A stretch of 10,437 nucleotides of DNA, from contig WRKC01000079.1 of assembly GCA_009778275.1 (NCBI GenBank), positions 1-10,437 of the forward strand, read 5' to 3'. The position numbers and the translations under genes are program-made. This document shows positions 1-5,794 of this stretch, in pieces. The stretch comes from Methanomassiliicoccaceae archaeon. Lineage in GTDB: Archaea > Thermoplasmatota > Thermoplasmata > Methanomassiliicoccales > Methanomethylophilaceae. The notes under the pieces are model-generated. The model saw only the letters and a program-made list of their open reading frames with translations, made no database searches and was not told where the DNA came from. Position 1 is the stretch's first letter. The number at the start of each line of letters is the position of its first letter.

Positions 1-203
1 GCTTCGGGAAAAGGACCGGCAGGGACATCAAGTCCTGCGATCTGCTGGCGGCATACATCGAAGCCAAGGCATCCATCTACTACGGCATATCCTCAAAACC
101 GCTGGAGGATGGTGTGAAAGAAATAAGGAAGAAGCTCAAGGATGCCGGGACGGGCATAGGGGCCGCAGAGCTCATCGAGCGTCTTGATCGGATACTAAGC
201 TGA
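1..203 (+). CDS. HD-domain hydrolase, C-terminal fragment
   Basis: The reading frame is open from the left edge (first full codon at position 3) to a TGA at 201-203, giving the last 66 residues of a protein whose start lies outside the window. The visible part begins FGKRTGRDIKSCDLLAAYIE and continues with an alpha-helical stretch containing EAKASIYYGISS and a basic, charged tail. The pattern K-x-C-D-x-x-A-A-x-x-E-A resembles the last conserved helix of HD-domain phosphohydrolases (YfbR-like 5'-nucleotidases and relatives), where the Asp completes the metal site. The HD motif itself is not in the window, so the family call is tentative. Codon use resembles the other housekeeping genes. No T-rich terminator is evident after the stop. 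Confidence 0.5.
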   Translation, partial: FGKRTGRDIKSCDLLAAYIEAKASIYYGISSKPLEDGVKEIRKKLKDAGTGIGAAELIERLDRILS

Positions 204-257
204 TCTGCGAACCGCGTGCGTACCTTATGATTTGTCGGGCGTTTCTCTTGAAGCAAG

Positions 258-337
258 TTATGTGCCAATTTGAGCCAACTTTTGATAAAATTATGTGCCA
301 ATTTGAGCCAACTTTTGATAAAATTATGTGCCAATTT
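258..337. repeat. 33-bp tandem direct repeat, 2.4 copies
   Basis: Two full copies (258-290, 291-323) and a partial third (324-337) of a 33-bp unit beginning TTATGTGCCAATTTGAGCC are identical to each other. Each full unit contains two similar 10-mers, TGTGCCAATT and TGAGCCAACT, placed head to tail one helical turn apart. Five such half-sites start at 261, 271, 294, 304 and 327, and the linker is a TTTGATAAAATTA spacer. The array ends about 12 bp before a TATA-like box and 45 bp before the ATPase ATG, as expected for a multi-site operator or an iteron-like array. The period is a multiple of three, so it stays open in more than one frame, but I do not consider it coding. Confidence 0.93.
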
Positions 338-347
338 CGGCATCCAG

Positions 348-358
348 AAAATATTAAT
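348..358 (+). promoter_or_regulatory. TATA-like box of the ATPase gene
   Basis: An uninterrupted A/T run (AAAATATTAATAT, 348-360) lies about 22-34 nt before the ATG at 382. That is the spacing of an archaeal TATA box relative to a transcription start at or just before the ATG. No Shine-Dalgarno sequence precedes the ATG, so a leaderless or nearly leaderless mRNA is likely. Confidence 0.5.
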
Positions 359-364
359 ATCTGC

Positions 365-374
365 ATTACGTAAT
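365..374. promoter_or_regulatory. Perfect 10-bp palindrome at the ATPase start site
   Basis: ATTACGTAAT is a perfect inverted repeat lying between the TATA-like box and the ATG at 382, so close to the expected transcription start. A dimeric regulator bound here would block initiation. It is short enough to be chance in AT-rich DNA, so operator function is only a suggestion. Confidence 0.3.
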
Positions 375-381
375 CAATACA

Positions 382-1731
382 ATGCGCCGGCTTGCTTATG
401 GTCTTTTGTTGAAGTGGAAGAGCGACATGCATCGCAAACCGCTGCTGGTAAGAGGGGTCAGACAATGCGGCAAAACACACATCATAAAAGAGTTCGGCAG
501 GTCGAATTACAGCAAGATGATCTATCTCAATTTCGAGAAAGACCCCGGACTGGGCATACACTTCGAAAAAGATCTGGATCCGGTACGCATCATTCGAGAC
601 CTCAGCATACATTTCAACACAGCGATTCGATCAGAGGACACGCTCATAGTATTTGATGAGATACAATATTGTAAACCTGCGATAACCTCTCTCAAATACT
701 TCAACGAGAACGTCCCCGAGTATAATATCATCTGCGCCGGTTCTCTTCTGGGCGTAAAGCCGACAGAGTCATATTCATTCCCTGTAGGGAATGTGAATTT
801 TCTTGATATGTACCCTATGAATTATTACGAATTCCTTCTCGCTAACGGGGAGGAAAGACTCTGTGAATATCTTGACGGCCCCGAGTCAAGCGAGGTAAGC
901 GAAACATTCGCATCGAGATTGGAAGAGTACTATAGGCATTTCCAGATAGTCGGCGGCATGCCCGAGGCGGTGTCCGAATGGGTCCGAAGCCATGATATCA
1001 TGATGGTCGAAAAGATCCAAAATGAGATACTCCGCACATATGTGGATGACTTCAGCAAACATGCCAGAGGTGAAGTGAACGAGCTGACGCAGATATGGAG
1101 GTCCATACCGCAGCAGTTATCTAAGGAAAACAATCGTTTCATATTCAGCCACGTGAAGAAGGGGAAAAGGGCAAGAGATCTGGAGCACTCCCTGGAATGG
1201 CTGGTAGCTGCGGGGATCGTGCATAAAGTGAACAAAATAACAGCACCGTCCATTCCTTTGTCCGCATTCTCAGATGAAGCGAACTTCAAAGTATATTTTG
1301 TGGATATCGGTCTGCTGAGGGTGCTGTCAGGCATGCCCCCCCGCTTTATCTTCGACAAAGATGACGCAAATAAATATTTCAGAGGAGCCGTTGCGGAGAA
1401 TTATGTCCTCAATGAGCTGATCGTCTCCGGAAAGGCCCCGTTCTTCTGGAAATCAAATAACGATGCAGAGGTGGACTTTATTTGCATGTTCGGTTCATTG
1501 ATCGTGCCGATCGAGGTCAAATCTGATAGAAACATGAGGTCAAAGTCCCTTGGGAGGTATGTCTCTTTGTATGGTCCGGAGAAAGCGGTCAAGATAAGTT
1601 CAAACCCCATAGTAACCGATGACGGCGTCGATGTGAGGATACCGCTGTGGCTTACATGGAAGATCGACAGCATCATCGGCGACGATAGCATAGAGTTCAA
1701 CAGGGTTATCAGGGAAAGAATGGCTGAATGA
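382..1731 (+). CDS. AAA+ ATPase with C-terminal DUF4143 domain
   Basis: The 449-residue protein belongs to the AAA_14/DUF4143 family (COG1373 type). The N-terminal ATPase core has a Walker A motif GVRQCGKTH (residues 25-33), a Walker B motif LIVFDE (88-93) and a sensor-like strand IICAGS (116-121). From about residue 210 the DUF4143 half carries the family pattern FRGAVAENYV (333-342) and then EVDFI...PIEVKS (363-381). This E/D...E-x-K arrangement is that of a PD-(D/E)xK nuclease-like fold (E340, D365, E378, K380). The ATG at 382 is chosen because the box at 348-358 fits it and the conserved N-terminal region starts directly after. The biological role of the family is not established; the members are typically scattered, variably present genes. 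The ORF appears complete, is monocistronic, and looks more AT-rich than its neighbours, which suggests acquisition by transfer. Confidence 0.93.
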   Translation: MRRLAYGLLLKWKSDMHRKPLLVRGVRQCGKTHIIKEFGRSNYSKMIYLNFEKDPGLGIHFEKDLDPVRIIRDLSIHFNTAIRSEDTLIVFDEIQYCKPAITSLKYFNENVPEYNIICAGSLLGVKPTESYSFPVGNVNFLDMYPMNYYEFLLANGEERLCEYLDGPESSEVSETFASRLEEYYRHFQIVGGMPEAVSEWVRSHDIMMVEKIQNEILRTYVDDFSKHARGEVNELTQIWRSIPQQLSKENNRFIFSHVKKGKRARDLEHSLEWLVAAGIVHKVNKITAPSIPLSAFSDEANFKVYFVDIGLLRVLSGMPPRFIFDKDDANKYFRGAVAENYVLNELIVSGKAPFFWKSNNDAEVDFICMFGSLIVPIEVKSDRNMRSKSLGRYVSLYGPEKAVKISSNPIVTDDGVDVRIPLWLTWKIDSIIGDDSIEFNRVIRERMAE

Positions 1732-1835
1732 ATGCAGGAAAGGATCCGGATAGAAAGTGGGCGCACCTGATCAAGCGGGCGTTCCAGCTTACAGTAATCA
1801 CCCTACGATCTCTTTCCCGCCCATGTATCTTCTGA
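1728..1835 (+). other. Possible 35-codon ORF overlapping the ATPase stop
   Basis: An ATG at 1728 overlaps the ATPase stop as ATGA and opens a frame of 35 codons ending with TGA at 1833-1835. It begins MNAGKDPDRKWAHLIKRAFQ and continues hydrophobic for a few residues. Its second half runs antisense into the 3' end of serS. The ATGA coupling is what a translated second cistron would show, but no strong Shine-Dalgarno is present and I do not recognise the peptide. It may be the truncated remnant of a former downstream gene, or chance. Confidence 0.15.
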
Positions 1836-3060
1836 GGACCTCCGGCACGGTGACCGTGCCGTCCTTATTCTGATAGTTCTCCAAGATGGCCACCATCGTC
1901 CTCGGAAGCGCAAGACCGGAACCGTTCAGGGTGTGGATGAACTCACTCTTCAGGTGAGGCTCCGGCCTGAACTTGATGCGCGCTCTCCTCGCCTGGAAAT
2001 CCGTGAAGTTGGAGCATGAGGAAGCTTCCAGCCATACGTCGTTAGCCGGGGCGTGGAGCTCTATATCGTAACACTTGGAACATGCGAAACTCATGTCGCC
2101 TGTGCAAAGCAGCAGGACGCGGTATGGGAGGCCGAGGGCCGTTATGAGGTCCTCCGCATCTTTCCTGAGGTCTTCCAACACATCGTACGAGGTCTCCGGG
2201 TGGACGAACCTGACCATCTCCACCTTGTTGAACTCGTGCACCCTGATGATCCCCTTCGTGTCTGCGTGTTTCCCGACCTCCCTTCTGAAAGAGGGGAGGT
2301 ATGCGGTGTAAAGGATGGGAAGCTGTTCTTTATCCAGGATCTCATCCATGAGCAGATTCGTTATGGGCACCTCTGCTGTAGGGTTCAGGAACATCTCGTC
2401 CCTCTCAAGATAGTACATATCGTCCTTCAGATTGGGGTACTGTCCGGTACCGGTGAGGGCCGCTTTATTCACGACCACCGGCGGGAACACCTCTGTGTAT
2501 CCCTGCTCTGCATGGGTGTCCAGGAAGAAATTGATCAACGCGCGCTCGAGACGCGCGCCGTCCCCCTTAAGGCAGTAGAATCCGCTGCCGGCCACCTTCA
2601 CGCCCCTGTCGAAATCGATGATGTCCAAGGCCTCTGCTATCTCCCAGTGCTGTTTCGGCGTGAAATCGAATTTCCTCTTCGCCCCGCATTCGCGGACCAG
2701 CACGTTCTCCGTGCTGTCCTTTCCTATCGGGACCGAACTATGGGGGATATTGGGGATGTTAAGCAGACAGTCCTCTCTGGTCAGATCCAGCTCGGCCATC
2801 GTGGCGTCGTTGTTCTTGATCCTCTCGGACACATCGCGCATCTCGATGACCTTGGCCTCCTTCTCTTTTCCATCCATTTTGGATATCTGCACCGAGACCT
2901 CGTTCCTTACCTTCCTCAAACGGTTGTTCTCGTCGGTAAGCGCCCTCCATTCGGAGTCGGCGGAGAGGAACATGTCCAGCACCTTTGTGTCCTTGTTCCT
3001 GTCCGTGAGCATCTGCCTGATGGTCTCCGGCTGTGTCCTTATAATGTTGGCGTCAAGCAT
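1798..3060 (-). CDS. serS: Seryl-tRNA synthetase (standard class II type)
   Basis: The enzyme charges tRNA-Ser (and tRNA-Sec where present) with serine using ATP, in the cytoplasm. The 420 residues start MLDANIIRTQPETIR, followed by the antiparallel coiled-coil tRNA-binding arm (about 30-100). The catalytic core has the serine-binding TAE (228-230), motif 2 FRRE (258-261) with R-V-H-E-F-N-K-V-E, and motif 3 GSGLALPRTMVAILEN (380-395). This is the common bacterial/eukaryal-type SerRS, not the rare zinc-dependent form of some methanogens. The segment that usually reads A-A-K-T or S-A-K-T has C-S-K-C here (Cys327, Cys330). Translation starts at the ATG at 3060, with GAGG about 7 nt upstream overlapping the yhbY stop, which lies only 9 nt away. 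It is the last gene of the rnp4-yhbY-serS operon. Confidence 0.97.
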   Translation of the reverse strand: MLDANIIRTQPETIRQMLTDRNKDTKVLDMFLSADSEWRALTDENNRLRKVRNEVSVQISKMDGKEKEAKVIEMRDVSERIKNNDATMAELDLTREDCLLNIPNIPHSSVPIGKDSTENVLVRECGAKRKFDFTPKQHWEIAEALDIIDFDRGVKVAGSGFYCLKGDGARLERALINFFLDTHAEQGYTEVFPPVVVNKAALTGTGQYPNLKDDMYYLERDEMFLNPTAEVPITNLLMDEILDKEQLPILYTAYLPSFRREVGKHADTKGIIRVHEFNKVEMVRFVHPETSYDVLEDLRKDAEDLITALGLPYRVLLLCTGDMSFACSKCYDIELHAPANDVWLEASSCSNFTDFQARRARIKFRPEPHLKSEFIHTLNGSGLALPRTMVAILENYQNKDGTVTVPEVLRRYMGGKEIVG

Positions 3061-3069
3061 GTCCGTCCC

Positions 3070-3363
3070 TCAGAATTTCTTCTGGCTCAGTGAGGTCCAT
3101 GTCCTTTTGTCCGTAAGCACGACCACGCCGCCCCTGACATCCACTATGACGGAGTTCGTGGATGAGGCAAGCTCTTCGGCGACGGCCTTCGGTTCGTCGT
3201 CAACGGTGCCCAGGACCTTGACCTTGATCAAACGGGCATTTTTGAGTTGGGATGCGATCTCGTTAATCACGCCTTCGTCTATCCCTTCTTTTCCTACGTG
3301 AACCGTCGGGCTGAGATCTTTGGCACGCCTCATCAGTTCTTTTCTTGCTTCTTTCTCCGTCAT
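3070..3363 (-). CDS. YhbY-family CRM-domain RNA-binding protein
   Basis: This 97-residue protein consists of one CRM domain. The GxxG-type loop is in VHVGKEGI (21-28). It is followed by helix-rich VINEIASQLKNARLIKVKVL and the terminal strands VIVDVRGGVVVLTDKR. In bacteria YhbY associates with pre-50S ribosomal particles, and plant CRM proteins act in group II intron splicing. The archaeal role is not established, but RNA or ribosome binding is a safe inference. Its ATG (3361-3363) overlaps the rnp4 stop in an ATGA, and AAGGAG (reverse of 3372-3377) forms a good Shine-Dalgarno. Being sandwiched between an RNase P subunit and serS supports a job in RNA maturation or translation. Confidence 0.93.
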   Translation of the reverse strand: MTEKEARKELMRRAKDLSPTVHVGKEGIDEGVINEIASQLKNARLIKVKVLGTVDDEPKAVAEELASSTNSVIVDVRGGVVVLTDKRTWTSLSQKKF

Positions 3364-3680
3364 TTTTCTCTCTCCTTAAGGTACGGCATCCTCTTCAGAC
3401 CGCCGCAGTTCTGGCACGTGGCCACTATCTTATTGGCTGTCAGTCTCACCGTGCAGTTGACTCCCGGGACAAGCGGCATCAGACACTTCTTGCAGTATCT
3501 GAATTCCTCCGGCATTTTCGCCTTCGTCTTTCTGCTGATCTTTCTCGCCAATGAGACATATCTTACGGCGAGGTCCTCCCTGCCGTCCGCCAGCGCATTG
3601 ACCGACAGTCCGGTAAGTATCGAAATGCGCTCTTCGCCTATACCGACGACCGCATTCTTGGAGATACGCCTTTTCGACAT
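3360..3680 (-). CDS. rnp4: RNase P protein component 4 (Rpp21 family)
   Basis: A small protein subunit of archaeal RNase P, which trims the 5' leaders of pre-tRNAs. I place the start at the ATG at 3678-3680, giving 106 residues beginning MSKRRISKNAVVGIGEERIS. An upstream extension to 3797 would add an Arg-rich, low-similarity segment translated from a GC-rich intergenic region, and a TATA-like box at 3706-3713 fits the shorter start. The N-terminal half is helical and basic (YVSLARKISRKTKAKMP). The C-terminal half is a zinc ribbon with CKKC (63-66) and CQNC (89-92), spaced as in Rpp21/Rpr2 proteins. It heads the operon with yhbY and serS, and its stop overlaps the yhbY ATG. Confidence 0.9.
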   Translation of the reverse strand: MSKRRISKNAVVGIGEERISILTGLSVNALADGREDLAVRYVSLARKISRKTKAKMPEEFRYCKKCLMPLVPGVNCTVRLTANKIVATCQNCGGLKRMPYLKEREK

Positions 3681-3705
3681 GTTCTCTGATGGGAGTTGAG
3701 ATACG

Positions 3706-3713
3706 GATATAAA
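3706..3713 (-). promoter_or_regulatory. TATA-like box of the rnp4-yhbY-serS operon
   Basis: On the minus strand the sequence CTTTATATCC matches the archaeal TATA consensus (TTTATATA type) and is centred about 30 nt upstream of the rnp4 ATG at 3680. No Shine-Dalgarno precedes that ATG, so transcription probably starts at or beside the start codon. The same AT core could also serve the plus strand. Confidence 0.6.
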
Positions 3714-3730
3714 GATTATCTCTATGTTCC

Positions 3731-3790
3731 CGTGCGCGCCGTTGTGGTGAATTCTCCGGCGGACGGCGCGCGTCCGAACGGACCGCCCGG
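3731..3790. other. GC-rich inverted-repeat cluster in the rnp4/pheA divergent region
   Basis: GCGCGCCGT (3734-3742) and ACGGCGCGC (3763-3771) form a perfect 9-bp inverted repeat with a 20-nt loop. Overlapping it are two smaller hairpins: GGACG/CGTCC (3761-3765 with 3771-3775) and GTCCG/CGGAC (3772-3776 with 3779-3783). The block is clearly GC-richer than other intergenic DNA here. It could be a structured RNA, an operator region between the two divergent genes, or the remnant of something else. No T-rich tail follows on the plus strand. Confidence 0.5.
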
Positions 3791-3810
3791 GTCTCAACAG
3801 GTATGCGGAT

Positions 3811-3820
3811 AATTAAAAAG
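3811..3820 (+). promoter_or_regulatory. Candidate TATA-like box of pheA
   Basis: AATTAAAAAG lies about 66-75 nt before the pheA ATG at 3886, which would give a leader of roughly 45 nt carrying the Shine-Dalgarno GAAGTGA (3874-3880). A second AT-rich candidate, CATATTTA near 3853-3860, sits about 26-33 nt before the ATG and would give a leaderless mRNA instead. The sequence does not decide between them. Confidence 0.35.
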
Positions 3821-3885
3821 CCTTCAGCGGATGTCCGTAATGTCTGTTGAACGCATATTTACAGAAAAAGGACGAAGTGAGAGAA

Positions 3886-4734
3886 ATGATCATTGCATAT
3901 CTTGGGCCGGAGGGAACATTCACCGAACAAGCGGCAAACCTTTTTGCGGGATCGATGAAACAGTCTGAGTTCTCTCTTTCTCCGTTCGCAACGATAGAGG
4001 ATGTCTTTGACGCCGTAGAGACCAAAAAGGCGGCATACGGCGTCGTTCCCATCGAGAATTCGATAGAGGGGGCGGTGAATACGACCATCGATACCCTGAT
4101 CTTCGACTCAGATCTTCACATCTCTAAGCAGCTGACGCTGCCCATCTCGCAAAATCTGATGGTCAGCGAAAAAAATGCTGACCGCGCGATCACGAAGATC
4201 CTGTCCCACCCGCAGGCCTTGGCCCAGTGCAGGAAATTCATAAACAGGTTCTATCCGAAAGCGGTCATCGAGATCGCGAGCTCGACGGCCGAGGCCGCAA
4301 GACTGGTCGCGGGCTGCGGACCGGGAAGCAAAGAGGTCATCGGCGCGATCGGTTCGAAGAGTTCCGCCGAAAAATATGACCTCGAGGTCATCCACGAGAA
4401 CATCCAGGACAATAAGAACAATACGACCCAATTCATCTTGCTGACCAAGGCTGACACATCGGCGCCGAAGGCCGATTGCAGCACGTCGATCGCATTCTCG
4501 ACGGAACATAGACCGGGAGAGCTTTACAGGGTCCTTGATATCTTTGCCATATGGGATCTCAACCTGACGAAGATCATGTCGCGCCCGACGAAAACGGGCA
4601 AGGGAGAATACGTTTTCTTTGTAGAGATCGAAGGCAGCGAGAACACATCTGACATCTCCGACGCGTTGACCATGATAGAGCGGAAAACAATCTTCTTTAA
4701 AAAATTGGGTTCTTACCATACAATCAAGGCGTGA
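3886..4734 (+). CDS. pheA: Prephenate dehydratase with C-terminal ACT domain
   Basis: Converts prephenate to phenylpyruvate, the committed step of phenylalanine synthesis. I choose the ATG at 3886 (282 residues): GAAGTGA sits 5 nt upstream and the family's first strand (IAYLGPEGTFTEQAA) begins at once. An in-frame TTG at 3847 would add only 13 unconserved residues. The dehydratase domain (about 1-186) shows GPEGTFTEQAA (7-17), VPIENSIEGAVN (54-65) and the catalytic-Thr region. That last region reads NTTQF (179-183), whereas the family usually has a T-R-F triad. The ACT domain (about 200-280) contains RPGELYRVLDIF and LTKIMSRP, where family members typically have G-A-L-V and E-S-R-P phenylalanine-binding motifs. 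No chorismate mutase domain is fused. The gene appears monocistronic, divergent from rnp4. Confidence 0.95.
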   Translation: MIIAYLGPEGTFTEQAANLFAGSMKQSEFSLSPFATIEDVFDAVETKKAAYGVVPIENSIEGAVNTTIDTLIFDSDLHISKQLTLPISQNLMVSEKNADRAITKILSHPQALAQCRKFINRFYPKAVIEIASSTAEAARLVAGCGPGSKEVIGAIGSKSSAEKYDLEVIHENIQDNKNNTTQFILLTKADTSAPKADCSTSIAFSTEHRPGELYRVLDIFAIWDLNLTKIMSRPTKTGKGEYVFFVEIEGSENTSDISDALTMIERKTIFFKKLGSYHTIKA

Positions 4735-4758
4735 AGTGCGGAAGCCGCTCGAATTAAG

Positions 4759-4767
4759 GATTAATAC
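4759..4767 (+). promoter_or_regulatory. TATA-like box of the DUF368 gene
   Basis: GATTAATAC ends 21 nt before the ATG at 4788, and no Shine-Dalgarno is present in the intervening CCTATATCTCTCCGC. The same TTAATAC core occurs at an almost identical distance before mtxX. A leaderless mRNA is likely. Confidence 0.5.
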
Positions 4768-4787
4768 AACCTCCTATATCTCTCCGC

Positions 4788-5642
4788 ATGGAGTCCCCGC
4801 TGGCCGCCCTGAAAAAATTCCTGATCGGTGCGCTACTGGGAATAATCTCCTTCGTACCGGGAGTGAGCGGGGTCGTTCTGGCCGTGACCCTCGGCGTTTA
4901 TGAGAGGATCGTGGAGGACATCGCAGACATCTTCCATAAGATACGGCAGGACTTCAATTTCCTGATGGTGATCGGGCTCGGTCTCCTTTTCGGTATGGTG
5001 ATCGCCTCTTTCGGTCTCAAGTATGTCATAGATAACTACACCATCGCAGCGATGATGCTGTTCTTGGGTATGATACTGGGACAGATTCCACAGCTATGGA
5101 AATACACTTTGCCGGAGGTCAAACCCTCCAAGACCGATATCACGGCGCTTGTGATCGGCGTTCTCATAATGTGCTTGTTCCTCGTGTTCAGGGTGTCTGA
5201 GGATGTGGAGGTCGGGCACGACGTTGCATCTATCCTTTTGATGCTGCTTATCGGCGTTATATACGCGATAGCACACATAGCACCGGGAATAAGCGGTTCC
5301 ACGCTGCTTCTGGCGATAGGACTGCTATACCTGCCTATGGAAGTGATCTCCTCTTTCGACTTCGTCCTTCTGCTGCCCTTTGCGATAGGTACAGCTGTCG
5401 GTCTCATCGGCTTTGCCAGGACCGTCCACTATGCGATATCCAATTACAGGAAGACCACGTACATGATGATTTTCGGGCTTACGATCGGTTCTTTCCTTGT
5501 GGTGTTCAAGGAGGCGTACTCAGCCTATGGCGGCGCCGAAGATATCCTGTTCGGGGCGATCGCGCTTGCCGTGGGCATCCTGGTGAGCCTTTGGTTCTCG
5601 AGAGTAGGTCAAAAGACATCGGCGGAATATTCCGTCAAATGA
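4788..5642 (+). CDS. DUF368 membrane protein, putative polyprenyl-phosphate translocase
   Basis: A 284-residue integral membrane protein with about eight hydrophobic segments. It shows the internal duplication typical of the family: FVPGVSGVVLAV (22-33) and HIAPGISGSTLLLAIG (163-178), each P-G-[VI]-S-G followed by a small-residue-rich helix. DUF368 proteins, together with the DedA family, have been shown in bacteria to return undecaprenyl phosphate across the membrane (PopT type). In an archaeon the lipid would be a dolichyl-type phosphate used in N-glycosylation; that substrate is my inference. The start at 4788 is supported by the TATA-like box at 4759-4767 and by the amphipathic N-terminus MESPLAALKKF. 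It stands alone between pheA and rpl10e with no obvious partner. Confidence 0.88.
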   Translation: MESPLAALKKFLIGALLGIISFVPGVSGVVLAVTLGVYERIVEDIADIFHKIRQDFNFLMVIGLGLLFGMVIASFGLKYVIDNYTIAAMMLFLGMILGQIPQLWKYTLPEVKPSKTDITALVIGVLIMCLFLVFRVSEDVEVGHDVASILLMLLIGVIYAIAHIAPGISGSTLLLAIGLLYLPMEVISSFDFVLLLPFAIGTAVGLIGFARTVHYAISNYRKTTYMMIFGLTIGSFLVVFKEAYSAYGGAEDILFGAIALAVGILVSLWFSRVGQKTSAEYSVK

Positions 5643-5690
5643 TAGAAAGGGCAACGCCGCGGCATATACAAACAGAAAGTGTTATATGAT

Positions 5691-5708
5691 GCCTGCCATT
5701 GGGTAGGC
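5691..5708 (+). terminator. Hairpin after the DUF368 gene, possible transcript end
   Basis: GCCTGCC (5691-5697) pairs with GGTAGGC (5702-5708) over seven positions including one G-U, with an ATTG loop. It lies between the DUF368 stop and the rpl10e promoter. The sequence after it is A-rich, not T-rich, on the plus strand, so an intrinsic terminator function is doubtful. Confidence 0.25.
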
Positions 5709-5740
5709 TAATAAGAATAAAAGATAGGACAGCAACAGTC

Positions 5741-5748
5741 TTTAAATA
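5741..5748 (+). promoter_or_regulatory. TATA box of rpl10e-dph2
   Basis: TTTAAATA is a close match to the archaeal TATA consensus. A start about 25 nt downstream would fall near 5770, leaving a short leader that carries the Shine-Dalgarno AGGTGG (5784-5789) ahead of the ATG at 5795. This is the clearest leadered first gene in the window. Confidence 0.65.
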
Positions 5749-5794
5749 GAAATTCGAGATTGTCGCTCTATCACATTCCACACAGGTGGCATAA

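Noticed and set aside
258..337. CRISPR array
   Set aside because: The unit repeats without variable spacers: the whole 33-bp period is conserved, so it is a tandem repeat, and no cas gene is present.
80..343. Minus-strand ORF with an 11-residue repeated peptide (KLAHNFIKSWL)
   Set aside because: It arises because the 33-bp DNA repeat is a multiple of three and open in this frame. The rest of the frame runs antisense to the HD-hydrolase 3' end and has no ribosome site or protein-like composition.
2053..3093. 346-codon plus-strand ORF opposite serS
   Set aside because: It is fully antisense to a well-conserved SerRS, begins and ends without signals, and its composition is that of a shadow frame in a moderately GC-rich gene.
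3681..3797. N-terminal extension of rnp4 to an ATG at 3797
   Set aside because: The added 39 residues are Arg-rich, come from a GC-rich hairpin region and contain no family-conserved sequence. The TATA-like box at 3706-3713 lies inside the extension.
3731..3800. Box C/D or H/ACA guide RNA in the GC-rich cluster
   Set aside because: No convincing C box (RTGATGA), D box (CTGA) or properly placed ACA was found, so I list it only as inverted repeats.
4108..4719. 203-codon minus-strand ORF opposite pheA
   Set aside because: Arg/Asp-rich shadow translation of a conserved gene, with no homology that I recognise.
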